Shown piece by piece: positions 1-9,123 of a DNA stretch of 64,000 nucleotides. The position numbers and the translations under genes were made by a program. Under the pieces are notes generated by a model that saw nothing but the letters and a program-made list of their open reading frames with translations, made no database searches and was not told the DNA's origin. Source of the stretch: Brevibacterium epidermidis NBRC 14811 (GTDB lineage Bacteria > Actinomycetota > Actinomycetes > Actinomycetales > Brevibacteriaceae); the NCBI RefSeq assembly GCF_001570805.1, contig NZ_BCSJ01000003.1:62001-126000 (forward strand), given 5' to 3'. Positions within the stretch are counted from its first letter, which is position 1, and the number at the start of each line of letters is the position of its first letter.

Positions 1-220
1 GGGGCGCCCCGTCCATGCGACGGAAGACGAAGACCATCATCCCTCCCGCCTCGGGGATGGTCTCCACGCATTCGGCGGCGAACTCCTGCGGGTGCCACGG
101 ACCCAGCGCGGTGGCGGCTCCGGCCGGCTCCGAGGCGCTCGAAAGCACGCGGTTCCAGGGCATCTCCAGTCCGCGCACCCGCTGAGCCAGCGGCAGCGCG
201 GGCACAGCGGAGGATCTCAT
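1..220 (-). CDS. gbcB: Glycine betaine demethylase, reductase subunit (N-terminal part, cut by window edge)
   Basis: Only the first 73 codons are inside the window; the frame is open to base 1. The start ATG (218-220) overlaps the stop of gbcA in an ATGA, so the two are translationally coupled. The visible product ends with GGMMVFVFRRMDGAP, which looks like the beginning of the FAD-binding barrel of a ferredoxin-NAD(P)H reductase of the GbcB type. Known GbcB proteins feed electrons to the Rieske oxygenase GbcA, which removes one methyl of glycine betaine. The assignment rests mainly on the coupled gbcA; the flavin, NAD and 2Fe-2S domains expected further on are not visible here. Confidence 0.75.
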   Translation of the reverse strand, partial: MRSSAVPALPLAQRVRGLEMPWNRVLSSASEPAGAATALGPWHPQEFAAECVETIPEAGGMMVFVFRRMDGAP

Positions 221-1515
221 CCGACGTGCTCCCGCATCCGCTGCACGTACCAGTTGATGAAGGCCTCGACCTGGTACTCGCTCTTCATATACGGTCCCTG
301 CTCATAGAACGGGCTCGCCGCTCCCTGCTGGCAGAGTTCGACGAAGGCCTTGTCCTGGAGATTCGTCTGCTTCCAGGTGTGCGTGAGCGCCTCGAGGTCG
401 TAGTCGACGCCTTCGACGGCGTCGTCGGCGACGAGCCAGGTCGTGCGCACGAGTGTCTTGGAGGCACTGATCGGGAACGCCGCGAAGGTGATGACGTGAT
501 CGCCGAGGAGGTGGAACCACGAGTTCGGCTGCAGGTGCATCGAACAGCGCCCGAGGCGGAAGTCCGGCAGATCCCCGAGCAGCTTCTTCGACAGCCGGCG
601 TCCGTCGGCAGAGAAGGACTCCCCGGCACCGTCGAGCGATTCGCGGGAGATGCGGATGCCGCCGACGCGGGTGTCGAGCTCTTCGACGACCTCGTAGGGC
701 AGGCCGTAGCGGCGGCAGCGGTACTCGAGGGAGGCCTGGGCCTGCTGATTGCGATCCCAGACGTCTTCGAGGTGCGGCGGGATCGTCTCGTCGGTCAGGC
801 CCCACGTGGGGAACAGCGAGCACGCGAGCTCGGGGTGGCCGTCGCAGTGATAGCACTCGCGGTTGTTCTCCATCACGAGCTTCCAGTTGCCCTCTTCGAC
901 GATGTTCTGCTGAAAGGCGACCTTCGTCTTCTCCAGCTCGTGCGGGGCGATATAGGGTTCGAAGATCTTCGCGGTCTCGTGGAAGTCCGTCGGCGGCTCT
1001 TCGGCCAGGCAGATGAACACGAGCCCCGCTGCGATCTTCCCGTGTGCGCGCTTGAGCGCGTAGCAGGACTTGTCGAAGGTCATCTCGCCCGGCGCCGAGG
1101 CGTGGATGAGGTCACCTTCGGGCGAATAGGTCCACGAGTGGTAGCCGCAGACGAGGTTGCCCGTCGTCCCCTGCGGATCGGTGAGGACTCGTGCCCCGCG
1201 GTGGCGGCAGACGTTGTGGAGGACGTTGACGCCGCCGTCGTCATTGTGCAGGACGATGAGAGAGTACGGACCGTAGTCGAGAGTGACATAGTCGCCCGGC
1301 TCCGGGATCTCGGCGACGCTGCAGGCGAAGACCCAATGCCGACCGAAGATGGCCTGCATGTCGAGGTTGAAGAGGTTGGGGTCCGTGTAGAACGGCGCTT
1401 CGAGCGAGAAGCCTGCCCGACGGGTGTCGAGCCGGATGCGGGTCTCGTCGAGCTTCTCCTCGGTGAATCCCGCGGGGAAGCCCCTCTTCGTCGGCGCCAG
1501 GTTGGTAGCGGTCAA
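217..1515 (-). CDS. gbcA: Rieske non-heme iron oxygenase, glycine betaine demethylase GbcA-like
   Basis: This 432-residue protein has a Rieske 2Fe-2S site with C103, H105, C123 and H126 (CRH and CGYH) and a catalytic iron site around E220-H227 (NNRECYHCDGHPEL), the arrangement of the GbcA/stachydrine demethylase branch of ring-hydroxylating oxygenases. The expected reaction is oxidative N-demethylation of glycine betaine to dimethylglycine with release of formaldehyde. The start appears to be TTG at 1515, with GGGAG seven bases upstream. It overlaps gbcB by 4 bp and is divergent from a LysR gene. A formaldehyde dehydrogenase lies 1.3 kb away and a sarcosine oxidase operon at 34-39 kb, which fits betaine use as a carbon source. 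A related quaternary amine such as stachydrine is the main alternative substrate. Confidence 0.85.
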   Translation of the reverse strand: MTATNLAPTKRGFPAGFTEEKLDETRIRLDTRRAGFSLEAPFYTDPNLFNLDMQAIFGRHWVFACSVAEIPEPGDYVTLDYGPYSLIVLHNDDGGVNVLHNVCRHRGARVLTDPQGTTGNLVCGYHSWTYSPEGDLIHASAPGEMTFDKSCYALKRAHGKIAAGLVFICLAEEPPTDFHETAKIFEPYIAPHELEKTKVAFQQNIVEEGNWKLVMENNRECYHCDGHPELACSLFPTWGLTDETIPPHLEDVWDRNQQAQASLEYRCRRYGLPYEVVEELDTRVGGIRISRESLDGAGESFSADGRRLSKKLLGDLPDFRLGRCSMHLQPNSWFHLLGDHVITFAAFPISASKTLVRTTWLVADDAVEGVDYDLEALTHTWKQTNLQDKAFVELCQQGAASPFYEQGPYMKSEYQVEAFINWYVQRMREHVG

Positions 1516-1656
1516 TTCTCATCTCCCTTGATGTCTGCCGTTCGTGGTTTCGCAGCGCCGCTCACGCCGTTTCGACCACTGTGCTCCAGCTCGGTGAGCT
1601 CGATCACGGATGACACACTAGCGAGCTTCACACTGCAGGAAAAGCGCGAGATTCTG

Positions 1657-1673
1657 TTTCGTACCGTACGGAA
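1657..1673. promoter_or_regulatory. Dyad between gbcA and lysR, candidate LysR operator
   Basis: TTTCGTAC and GTACGGAA are inverted around a single C with one mismatch, 20 bp before the LysR start. LysR proteins usually bind such interrupted dyads in divergent promoters and repress themselves. The site lies in the 177-bp gap between gbcA and the regulator gene. Function is inferred. Confidence 0.4.
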
Positions 1674-1692
1674 TCAATGCATAATCGTGGTC

Positions 1693-2625
1693 ATGATCGA
1701 TCCGCGCCTAACCACCCTGCGCACCTTCGCCGAATGCGGCACCGTCGCCGCCACCGCAGAGCTCACCGGGTACTCCCCATCGGCGGTGTCCGGGCAGCTT
1801 CGAGACCTGCAGCGCTCCCTGGGCATGACGCTGCTCGCCAAGGACGGACGCGGCCTGCGACTGACGTCGACCGGCCGCTACCTGGTGCGCCGGTCGGATG
1901 CATTGGCGGCAGTGTGGGAGGACATCCGGGCCGGCGCCCTGAGTGCCGGAGACCAAGCTCCGACTCGCTTCGGCATCGGAGGATTCTCGACCGCCTCGTC
2001 GAACCTCCTGGCACCCCTGGCCGCGAAGCTGCGCACCAGCCGACCGGAGGTCCGCGTCCACGTGGTCGAGGCCAGCCCGAGCCGCTGCTTCGAACTGCTC
2101 GTCGCCGAGCGCATCGATCTGGCCGTCATCGTGTCCATGCAGGGCCATGTGCAGGTCGAAGAGGATACGCGCTTCGAAAGCGTCGACCTCCTCGACGACC
2201 CGCTCGACGTCATGGTTCCCTCCGATCACCCCGTCGCAGGTCGGGAGTCGGTGACGCTGAGCGAACTCGCGGGAGAGGAGTGGATCACAGCAGGCCCGGG
2301 ATCGCCCTATCACTCGCTTTTCATCGCTGCATTCACGGCGGCGGGAGTGACCCCATCGGTGGCACACGAGTCAGCCGAGTGGGAGACCTCGGCAGCCCTC
2401 GTCGGGGCAGGCGTCGGGGTCAGCCTGCTGCCGCGACTCGCGAGCCTCGCGGGCGAAGACAACGTCAGCCGTGTTCGGCTGACCGGATCCGGCCGACTGA
2501 GCCGAAAGATCATCGCCGCCATGCGGGCGGGCAGCCGCCGGTCGCCTCTCATCCGCGATTCCCTGCAGCATCTGCGCACAACCTCCCAGTACATCCTCTC
2601 GACCCGCCTGCGCGAAGACTCCTGA
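1693..2625 (+). CDS. LysR-family transcriptional regulator
   Basis: A 310-residue protein with an N-terminal winged helix-turn-helix (residues 1-60, with the helix-turn-helix GTVAATAELTGYSPSAVSGQ) and a periplasmic-binding-like effector domain (about 90-295), the standard LysR layout and length. The frame is open far upstream, but homology begins at ATG 1693, so I place the start there. It is divergent from gbcA, and LysR proteins commonly control their divergent neighbour, so control of gbcAB by betaine or a product is the likely role. The effector is not evident from the sequence. The gene is followed by a 220-bp gap before the formaldehyde dehydrogenase. Confidence 0.85.
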   Translation: MIDPRLTTLRTFAECGTVAATAELTGYSPSAVSGQLRDLQRSLGMTLLAKDGRGLRLTSTGRYLVRRSDALAAVWEDIRAGALSAGDQAPTRFGIGGFSTASSNLLAPLAAKLRTSRPEVRVHVVEASPSRCFELLVAERIDLAVIVSMQGHVQVEEDTRFESVDLLDDPLDVMVPSDHPVAGRESVTLSELAGEEWITAGPGSPYHSLFIAAFTAAGVTPSVAHESAEWETSAALVGAGVGVSLLPRLASLAGEDNVSRVRLTGSGRLSRKIIAAMRAGSRRSPLIRDSLQHLRTTSQYILSTRLREDS

Positions 2626-2746
2626 CGCGCCGCCGCACGTCGACGGCCCTCGCGCCTCGCGAAGAAGCGTCTCCGCCCTCCCGCCCCGGAAGCTTTCCTC
2701 GAACGGGGGTTGACAGAGCTCTCTCACGGCGGCGAGACTGCATCTA

Positions 2747-2807
2747 AGTCTGATGTCAGACTGATATGTCAGTGTCGACGATGGACTGCCGTCCATCGCT
2801 CTGACAT
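2747..2807. promoter_or_regulatory. Cluster of nested inverted repeats upstream of formaldehyde dehydrogenase
   Basis: Three dyads are packed into 61 bp: AGTCTGA/TCAGACT at 2747-2762, ATGTCAG/CTGACAT at 2766-2807, and CGATGGAC/GTCCATCG at 2779-2798 inside the second. All are perfect. They lie 40-100 bp before the ATG at 2847 in the leader or promoter of the gene. They may be tandem operators sharing a TCAG core or an RNA hairpin. A TTGACA hexamer at 2710-2715 could be a -35 element, but no convincing -10 is spaced from it. Confidence 0.45.
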
Positions 2808-2846
2808 GTCGAACTCCCACGCTTTCGCACCCATGGAGGCTCAACG

Positions 2847-4061
2847 ATGAGCAATAAGGCAATCAGCTATGCAGGCCCCGGGAAGGTCGAGGTCATCGAC
2901 ACCGAGTACCCGGAATTCGTCCTCAAGGATGGGCCTGGAGTCAATCCCGCCAATGTCGGCCGCAAGGTCGATCACGGCGTCATCCTCAAGACAGTGGCGA
3001 CGAACATCTGCGGCTCCGACCAGCACATGGTCCGGGGCCGTACGACTGCCCCGGAAGGTCTCGTCCTCGGTCACGAGATCACCGGTGAGGTCGTCGAGGT
3101 CGGACGGGACGTCGAGTTCGTGCGTGTAGGCGACCTCGTGTCGGTGCCGTTCAACATCGCGTGCGGTCGCTGCCGCAACTGCAAGGAGGGCAAGACCGGT
3201 ATCTGCCTCAACGTCAATCCGGACCGCCCGGGATCGGCATACGGCTATGTCGACATGGGCGGCTGGGTCGGCGGACAGGCCGAGTACGTGCTCGTGCCTT
3301 ATGCCGATTGGAACGTCCTGAAGTTCCCGGACAAAGACCAGGCGATGGAGAAGATCCTCGACCTCACGATGCTCTCCGACATCTTCCCCACCGGCTTCCA
3401 TGGTGCCGTCAGCGCCGGCGTCGGTGTGGGTTCGACGGTCTACGTCGCCGGTGCGGGTCCCGTCGGAATCGCCGCGGCCACCTCGGCGCATCTGCTCGGG
3501 GCGGCCTGCGTCATCGTCGGCGATCTCAACGAGGATCGCCTGGCTCAGGCTCGCGGATTCGGGTGTGAGACGGTCGACGTGTCCAAGGGTGATCCGAAGG
3601 ACCAGATCGCGCAGATCCTCGGCGAGCCCGAGGTCGACTGCGGCATCGACGCCGTCGGCTTCGAGGCACGCGGACACGGCAAGGACGCCAGCCACGAGGC
3701 ACCGGCGACGGTGCTCAACTCGCTCATGGACATCACTCGAGCCGGTGGTAGCCTCGGCATCCCCGGACTCTATGTCACGGGTGATCCGGGCGCGGCCGAT
3801 GAGGCGGCGAAGGAAGGGTCGCTGTCGATGCGCTTCGGCCTCGGCTTCGCGAAGTCGCATGTCTTCGTGACCGGACAGTGCCCGGTGATGAAGTACAACC
3901 GGGGGCTGATGCAGGCGATCGTGCACGACAAAGTCTCGATCGCGAAGAACGTCAATGCGACTCCGATCCGCCTCGAGGATGCCCCGCAGGGCTATGCGGA
4001 CTTCGATTCGGGCGTGGCGAAGAAGTTCGTCCTCGACCCCCACGGCCTCATCTCTGCCTGA
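2847..4061 (+). CDS. fdhA: Glutathione-independent formaldehyde dehydrogenase (zinc alcohol dehydrogenase family)
   Basis: A 404-residue medium-chain zinc dehydrogenase. Catalytic zinc ligands are visible in ICGSDQH and GHEITGEV, the structural zinc in CGRCRNCKEGKTGIC, and the NAD fold in VYVAGAGPVGIAAA. The insertion with DMGGWVGGQAEYVLVPYAD and FPTGFHGAV is typical of the dismutating, glutathione-independent formaldehyde dehydrogenases. It would oxidise formaldehyde to formate with NAD, which suits the methyl groups released by GbcAB and sarcosine oxidation. GGAGG stands nine bases before the ATG. The complex inverted repeats upstream imply its own regulation. A different alcohol substrate cannot be excluded. 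Confidence 0.88.
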   Translation: MSNKAISYAGPGKVEVIDTEYPEFVLKDGPGVNPANVGRKVDHGVILKTVATNICGSDQHMVRGRTTAPEGLVLGHEITGEVVEVGRDVEFVRVGDLVSVPFNIACGRCRNCKEGKTGICLNVNPDRPGSAYGYVDMGGWVGGQAEYVLVPYADWNVLKFPDKDQAMEKILDLTMLSDIFPTGFHGAVSAGVGVGSTVYVAGAGPVGIAAATSAHLLGAACVIVGDLNEDRLAQARGFGCETVDVSKGDPKDQIAQILGEPEVDCGIDAVGFEARGHGKDASHEAPATVLNSLMDITRAGGSLGIPGLYVTGDPGAADEAAKEGSLSMRFGLGFAKSHVFVTGQCPVMKYNRGLMQAIVHDKVSIAKNVNATPIRLEDAPQGYADFDSGVAKKFVLDPHGLISA

Positions 4062-4185
4062 GGCTCTCAGACCTCACGCTGAGCCCGAGCTTCTCTTGGC
4101 CGAAAGCCGGGCGAAGCGGTGAGAAGTGGTCGCAATCGGATGCGTTCAGGACCTCCTGAGCCGCCGGTTGCGGCCACTATTTTCG

Positions 4186-5385
4186 TCAGCCCCGCTCCTC
4201 GTCCTCCAGCCGCGCGAATGCCAAGTGGGCGAGCGCCGCGGCTTGATCGCCGAGCAGACCGTCATCAAAGACCACCCTGGGCGAGTGGTTCGTCTCGGCG
4301 TCCGGGTCGATGCCCTCGGGTGTTGCGCCGAGGAACACGAATGTGCCCGGCACTTTCTGCAAGACGAATGAGAAGTCCTCGGACCCCATCCGCGGATGCT
4401 CCATCTCGACGACCCGCTCGGACCCGAATACTGAGCCCAGTCGCTCGAGCACGACCGTCGACTCGGCAGGGTTGTTCACGGTCACGGGGAATCCCACTTG
4501 GAAGTCCACCTCGGCGGTGCAGCGGTGAGCCCGGGCGATGTTCTCGGCGATCTCCGTCACCCGCTCCTGCAGCAGGGCCACAGACTCGGCGGAGAGGAAG
4601 CGGATGGAGGCGGTGAGCTTCGCCGAGTCCGGGATGACGTTGCTGGCCTGCGCGGCTTCGAGCTGAGTGACCGAGACGACGACGGGATCGAAGATGTCGA
4701 AGGACCGACCGGTCATCGTATTCAGGGCCAGCACCACCTCGGCGAGCGCCGGCACGGGGTCGCGGGTCGCCTGCGGTTGGCTGCTGTGTCCGCCCGCCCC
4801 GTGGATGGTCAGGTTGAGGTCGGCGAAGCCGGCCATGAGCGGCCCGCCCTTCGTCGTGAAGCGACCTCGAACGTCGGCTTCGACGTGGATGCCGTAGGCC
4901 GCGACGACCGGGACTCCGGCGGCCTCGAGCACGCCCTCGGCGATCATCGGCTCGGCCCCGCCTTCGACCTCCTCGGCGGGCTGGAACATGAAGATGATCG
5001 ACCCGGGGATCTCCTCGCGGTGAGCCGCGAGCAGGCGTGCGGCACCGACGAGTCCCGCCGTGTGCAGGTCGTGACCGCACGCGTGCATATTCCCGTTCTC
5101 AGAGGCGAAGTCGAGGCCGGTGTCCTCGACGACCGGCAGCGCGTCCATGTCCCCGCGCAGCAGCACCGCGGGCCCGGGTTTCCCGCCCTTGAGGACGGCC
5201 ACCACCGAGGTGAGCGACTCCCCCGTGGTGATCTCAAGTCCCAGCCCGGCGAGCTCATCGAGCACCGTCCGCTGCGTGAAGGGAATGTCGAATCCCAGTT
5301 CGGGGTTCGCGTGCAGCTTGCGTCGCAGGGAAATGAGATCGCCGAGGTGGCCCTGAGCTTCGGTGCGGAAATCTGGGGTGGTCAT
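4186..5385 (-). CDS. M20-family metallo-amidohydrolase (hippurate hydrolase/IAA-amino acid hydrolase-like)
   Basis: The 399-residue product has M20D motifs: RGDMDALPV, MHACGHDLHTAG (metal-binding Cys and His), FQPAEEVEGGA with the catalytic Glu, and the C-terminal HPRMGSEDFSF. Enzymes of this group hydrolyse N-acyl amino acids such as hippurate. I chose the ATG at 5385, because AGGAG ends four bases before it; an ATG at 5397 is in frame but lacks a site. It is divergent from the reductase at 5545. No neighbour fixes the substrate; release of an aromatic acid and glycine is conceivable but speculative. Confidence 0.8.
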   Translation of the reverse strand: MTTPDFRTEAQGHLGDLISLRRKLHANPELGFDIPFTQRTVLDELAGLGLEITTGESLTSVVAVLKGGKPGPAVLLRGDMDALPVVEDTGLDFASENGNMHACGHDLHTAGLVGAARLLAAHREEIPGSIIFMFQPAEEVEGGAEPMIAEGVLEAAGVPVVAAYGIHVEADVRGRFTTKGGPLMAGFADLNLTIHGAGGHSSQPQATRDPVPALAEVVLALNTMTGRSFDIFDPVVVSVTQLEAAQASNVIPDSAKLTASIRFLSAESVALLQERVTEIAENIARAHRCTAEVDFQVGFPVTVNNPAESTVVLERLGSVFGSERVVEMEHPRMGSEDFSFVLQKVPGTFVFLGATPEGIDPDAETNHSPRVVFDDGLLGDQAAALAHLAFARLEDEERG

Positions 5386-5544
5386 GGGGCTCCTCATCGT
5401 GTGGGTGGCGTGCGGTTCGGTTCGACCGGTTCCGGTCGGCTGCTGTTACCAATCTATGCCCTGCGGTGGTCAACGCACCCTTGTTGCCGGTCTGCACGGG
5501 CAAGTAATGTTGATTACCCACGTCACTCAACGAGGAGACCGAGC

Positions 5545-6102
5545 GTGCGCATCATCATCACTCAGAACATCACCCTCGACGGTCGTGTCGAGATGCTCGA
5601 CGACTGGTTCGATCCGCAGGCCCAGGACGAGGAGCTCTCGGCCGAACTCATGCGGCAGTCCGCGAACGAGGACGTGCTGCTGCTCGGTCGGCAGACCTTC
5701 GAGGACTTCCGCGGCTATTGGCCGAACGCCACCGATGACACCACCGGAGTCGCGGACCACCTCAATCAGGTCGACAAACGCGTCGTGTCTTCGACGTTGA
5801 CCGAACCGGGCTGGCAGAACACGCAGATCATCAGCTCCGATCCGCTGCGCGCGGTCGCTGACCTGCGCGAGGCACCGGGACGCGATGTCATCGTCACCGG
5901 CAGCATCACCCTGGCTCACGAACTCATCGCGGAGGGACTCGTCGATGAGTATCGGATGTTCACCTATCCGGTATGGCAGGGTCGCGGACGCGGTTACTTT
6001 CACGACGGAGCGCACTCGGCCAGACCGCCGCGCCTCAAGCTCATCGATGCGAAGTCCTTCCCGAGCGGCATCACCTACTCGGCCTACGAGCCGAGCGTCT
6101 GA
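5545..6102 (+). CDS. RibD C-terminal/dihydrofolate reductase-like protein
   Basis: A 185-residue protein of the RibD_C fold: an N-terminal MRIIITQNITLDG strand, LLLGRQTFEDF, a central VSSTL segment and DVIVTGSITLAHELIAEGLVDEYR near the C-terminus. These stand-alone homologues are probably NAD(P)H-dependent reductases of unknown substrate. GTG at 5545 is the start, with GAGGAG eight bases upstream. The gene has its own promoter region and no functionally linked neighbour. It faces the VOC gene, with only 40 bp between the two stops. Confidence 0.8.
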   Translation: MRIIITQNITLDGRVEMLDDWFDPQAQDEELSAELMRQSANEDVLLLGRQTFEDFRGYWPNATDDTTGVADHLNQVDKRVVSSTLTEPGWQNTQIISSDPLRAVADLREAPGRDVIVTGSITLAHELIAEGLVDEYRMFTYPVWQGRGRGYFHDGAHSARPPRLKLIDAKSFPSGITYSAYEPSV

Positions 6103-6142
6103 GCGGCGGCGAACTCACACACAGCCGTAGAGCCGCCTCGCC

Positions 6143-6499
6143 TCACGCAGTACCGAACATGACCTTCCGGCCGTCGGGGTCTTCTACCGTGACGACGACA
6201 TCGTCGACCGCCACGAGCGGAGTGCCCGAGTTCTTGATCCGTTCGAGGAACTCCGCCTGATCCGGAATCCGGAAATACAGGTGCGTGAGATTCGACTCCG
6301 TCACCGGTGGGAACGCATAGTCGGCGAACGCCTCCGCCGAATGCAGCGCCAACTGCACTCCCCCGGCCTCGACGACGAAATACGTGTACTCCTCATCGCC
6401 CTCGGTCGTCAGCGGCAGATCCGCGATCTCGCGATAGAAGGCGGCGGTCGCCTCGGCGTCGGTACAGGTGAGGAACACCCCGCGAAACGTCGATTCCAT
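6143..6499 (-). CDS. VOC superfamily (glyoxalase/bleomycin resistance-like) protein
   Basis: A short 118-residue single-module VOC protein. The beta-alpha-beta pattern is visible in FRGVFLTCTDAEATAAFYRE at the N-terminus and in LTHLYFRIPD and VTVEDPDGRKVMFG in the second half. The start ATG at 6499 is supported by GGGAG seven bases upstream. Members bind a metal and act as glyoxalases, dioxygenases or drug-binding proteins. With no linked pathway gene, the role stays open. Confidence 0.75.
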   Translation of the reverse strand: MESTFRGVFLTCTDAEATAAFYREIADLPLTTEGDEEYTYFVVEAGGVQLALHSAEAFADYAFPPVTESNLTHLYFRIPDQAEFLERIKNSGTPLVAVDDVVVTVEDPDGRKVMFGTA

Positions 6500-6747
6500 G
6501 GCCAACTCCCTTCGCTGCGGATCGCACGGACCGTGCTCCGTGCTCTTCCGGTAGCCGCAGTGTACCCGCCGAGGCGGTCGACCGTCAGTGCCCGATCGAC
6601 GAATCCGAGACGAACAGATGGCACGCTGAAACCCGCCGATCCCGCCGACCGCAATCACCCTTGCCACGTGACACACATACTCCACACATTCTTCGGGGAG
6701 TCGGCCCTGTTAGCCTGGCAGGCTGAAACCGATGAGCAGGAGTGAAT

Positions 6748-7533
6748 GTGCGAACGAACCGGTGGCTGCTGGGCCTGGCCATGTCCGTCTCCGTGGTGGC
6801 GTTGGCCGCCTGCGGAAGTCAGGGCGACGAAGCATCGCCGAAGGAGTCCTCGGCCGCAGCCGAACAGTCCCCCGGCGCCGACTCCGCCCAAGACCAACAG
6901 GGTCAGCAGGGCAAACCGAACACGAAGGACATTCCGAAGGTCGTCGCCGAGGTCAACGGCAAGAAGATCCTCAAGGACGACTTCGTTCCCCTCTTCGAAA
7001 CCCAGTACCAGCAGATGCAGATGCAGGCTCAGCAGTCCGGCCAGCCGGTCGATGAGAAGGGCCTGAAGAAGCAGACCGCTGAGAACCTCGTGAGCACCGA
7101 AGTACTCGTCCAGGAAGCCGATAAGCGCAAGATCGACGTCTCGGACAAGGACATCGACAAGGGGCTCCAGGAATCTGCGAAGTCAGGGCAGATGAGCGAG
7201 AAGGACTTCCTCAAGGCCATGAAGGACCAGGGCATGGATGAGAAGAAGGTCCGCTCGGAACTGAAGAACCAGTTGAAGATCGAAGGTCTCATCGAGGACG
7301 AATACGGTGAGTTCGAGGTCAGCGGTGAAGAGATCGGGCAGGCCTACGAACAGGCGAAGTCCCAGCAGGAGCAGATGGCTCAGCAGGGCGGCCAGGGCCA
7401 GCAGGAGATGCCGCCGATCGACGAGATGCGCCCTCAGCTCAAGGAGCAGGTGAAGAGCCAGAAGTCTCAGGAGGCGACTCAGAAGTTCGCGAAGAAGCTG
7501 CGCAAGCAGGCTGACGTCACGATCCACCTCTGA
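6748..7533 (+). CDS. SurA N-terminal-domain lipoprotein, probable extracytoplasmic chaperone
   Basis: The 261-residue product begins with a lipoprotein signal peptide ending in LAAC (C22). A Ser/Ala/Gln-rich linker follows, then a SurA_N chaperone domain (about residues 65-180, starting at VVAEVNGKKILKDDF). The tail is very Gln- and Lys-rich, with QQGGQGQQ near residue 210. No parvulin prolyl isomerase domain is present, so it resembles the chaperone part of SurA/PrsA only. GTG 6748 is preferred over GTG 6742, because AGGAG lies five bases before it. It is probably anchored outside the membrane and helps secreted proteins to fold. An HtrA protease is encoded 2 kb downstream, but in a separate unit. 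Confidence 0.8.
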   Translation: MRTNRWLLGLAMSVSVVALAACGSQGDEASPKESSAAAEQSPGADSAQDQQGQQGKPNTKDIPKVVAEVNGKKILKDDFVPLFETQYQQMQMQAQQSGQPVDEKGLKKQTAENLVSTEVLVQEADKRKIDVSDKDIDKGLQESAKSGQMSEKDFLKAMKDQGMDEKKVRSELKNQLKIEGLIEDEYGEFEVSGEEIGQAYEQAKSQQEQMAQQGGQGQQEMPPIDEMRPQLKEQVKSQKSQEATQKFAKKLRKQADVTIHL

Positions 7534-7737
7534 GCCCCGAGAGCCACGGATTTCGTCCCAGTTGGCAAGAAACTGCCGTCTTTTCCCAAGAAAATGCTGA
7601 GCATTCCTCGCATTCTGTTTGTATGGAACTTACCCTGAGGTGGACTATCCGGTCGGTCGGCTGACCGCCGGTCGCCTGCTCCGTCCGCTGACCGGTGTCG
7701 ACGGTGACACGAGTTTCATTCACGAAAAGGACTTCCC

Positions 7738-9108
7738 GTGGCTTCCATTCTCACGCGCTCGGCAATTGTCGCGCCGAAGAACTTCAACCGGTGGCTGATC
7801 CCACCGGCCGCTCTGGCCATCCACCTGTGCATCGGCCAGGTCTACGCATTCAGCGTCTTCAAGATTCCGTTCATGACCCACTTCGACACCGGTGAGGTCT
7901 CGATCGGCTGGATCTTCTCAATCGCAATCCTCATGCTCGGCATCTCCTCGGCCGTCTTCGGCCCCTGGGTGGAGAAGAACGGCCCTCGCGCCTCGATGGT
8001 CGCTGCCGGAACCTGTTGGGTCGTCGGCTTCTTCATCGCCTCATTGGGCATCGTGGCCGGTCAGCTGTGGTTGGTCTACCTCGGTTACGGAGTCATCGGC
8101 GGAATCGGTCTGGGCATCGGCTACATCTCCCCGGTCTCGACGCTGATGAAATGGTTCCCGGACCGTCCGGGCCTGGCAACAGGGCTGGCCATCATGGGCT
8201 TCGGCGGCGGTGCCCTCATCGCCAGCCCGATGTCGAACCAGCTCATGGCACTCTACGGCGGCGGTGCCGAACCGGAGCACCTCGTCGCCGGACTGACCCC
8301 AACCTTCGTCACCCTCGGCATCGTCTACGCCGTGGTCATCGCCGCCGGCGCCTTCGTCATCCGCGTCCCCCACCCCGAGTGGACCCCGAAGGGCTTCGAC
8401 CCGTCGAAGGTGGAGGCCAAGCCGATGCAGACGAAGGGCAACGTCTCGGTGCGCAACGCCATCCGCACACCGCAGTTCTGGCTGCTGTGGGTCGTCCTGT
8501 TCCTCAACGTCACCGCGGGCATCGGCATCCTCGAGAACGCCGCCCCGATGATCCAGTCCTACTTCGGCATCACCGCCGCCGCGGCAGCTGGCTTCGTCGG
8601 TCTGCTCTCCATCGGCAACATGGGCGGGCGCTTCATCTGGTCGACGACGTCGGACTACCTGGGGCGGAAGAACAACTACATGATGTACCTCGGTGTCGGC
8701 GCGATCCTCTACCTTCTCGTTGCGCTCTTCGGCGGCGGGTCGATCATCCTCTTCGTGCTGGCCACCCTCATCATCATCTCCTTCTACGGCGGCGGATTCT
8801 CCACCGTTCCCGCCTACCTCAAGGACCTCTTCGGCGTCTACCAGGTCGGCGCTATCCACGGTGCGCTGCTCACCGCCTGGTCGGCGGCCGGTGTGGCCGG
8901 TCCGCTCATCGTCAACTCCGTCGTCGAAGCCGGTGAGGCAGCGGGCAAGGAGGGCCCCGCGCTCTACACCCCGGGCATGTTCATCATGGTCGGCGCGCTG
9001 GTCATCGGCTTCATCGCCAATGCGCTCATCCGCCCGGTCAGCGAGAAGTACTTCGAACGCGAAGAGGACGTCGCCGCCAAGCAGGCCGCCGCCCTCGAAG
9101 AGAACTGA
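7738..9108 (+). CDS. OFA-family MFS transporter (oxalate/formate antiporter-like)
   Basis: A 456-residue, twelve-helix MFS protein. The opening segment, with WLIPPAALAIHLCIGQVYAF, and the large periplasm-facing glycine-rich segments (GGIGLGIGYISPVSTLMKWF) are typical of the OFA group related to OxlT. Substrates in this group are small carboxylates such as oxalate, formate, lactate or pyruvate. GTG 7738 follows AAGGA. A 56-residue membrane protein starts 15 bp after its stop and probably belongs to the same transporter. Formate export from one-carbon metabolism is possible but unproven. Confidence 0.85.
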   Translation: MASILTRSAIVAPKNFNRWLIPPAALAIHLCIGQVYAFSVFKIPFMTHFDTGEVSIGWIFSIAILMLGISSAVFGPWVEKNGPRASMVAAGTCWVVGFFIASLGIVAGQLWLVYLGYGVIGGIGLGIGYISPVSTLMKWFPDRPGLATGLAIMGFGGGALIASPMSNQLMALYGGGAEPEHLVAGLTPTFVTLGIVYAVVIAAGAFVIRVPHPEWTPKGFDPSKVEAKPMQTKGNVSVRNAIRTPQFWLLWVVLFLNVTAGIGILENAAPMIQSYFGITAAAAAGFVGLLSIGNMGGRFIWSTTSDYLGRKNNYMMYLGVGAILYLLVALFGGGSIILFVLATLIIISFYGGGFSTVPAYLKDLFGVYQVGAIHGALLTAWSAAGVAGPLIVNSVVEAGEAAGKEGPALYTPGMFIMVGALVIGFIANALIRPVSEKYFEREEDVAAKQAAALEEN

Positions 9109-9123
9109 AGGAAGGGTCCGATC

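Noticed and set aside
226..2625. A continuous plus-strand open frame of about 800 codons ending in the LysR gene
   Set aside because: Only the part after 1693 shows LysR homology; the rest is the mirror of the GbcA gene, and such long antisense frames are common in GC-rich DNA.
2710..2746. A sigma-70 type promoter with TTGACA at 2710
   Set aside because: No -10 hexamer occurs at 16-18 bp; the next AT-rich hexamer is too far away.
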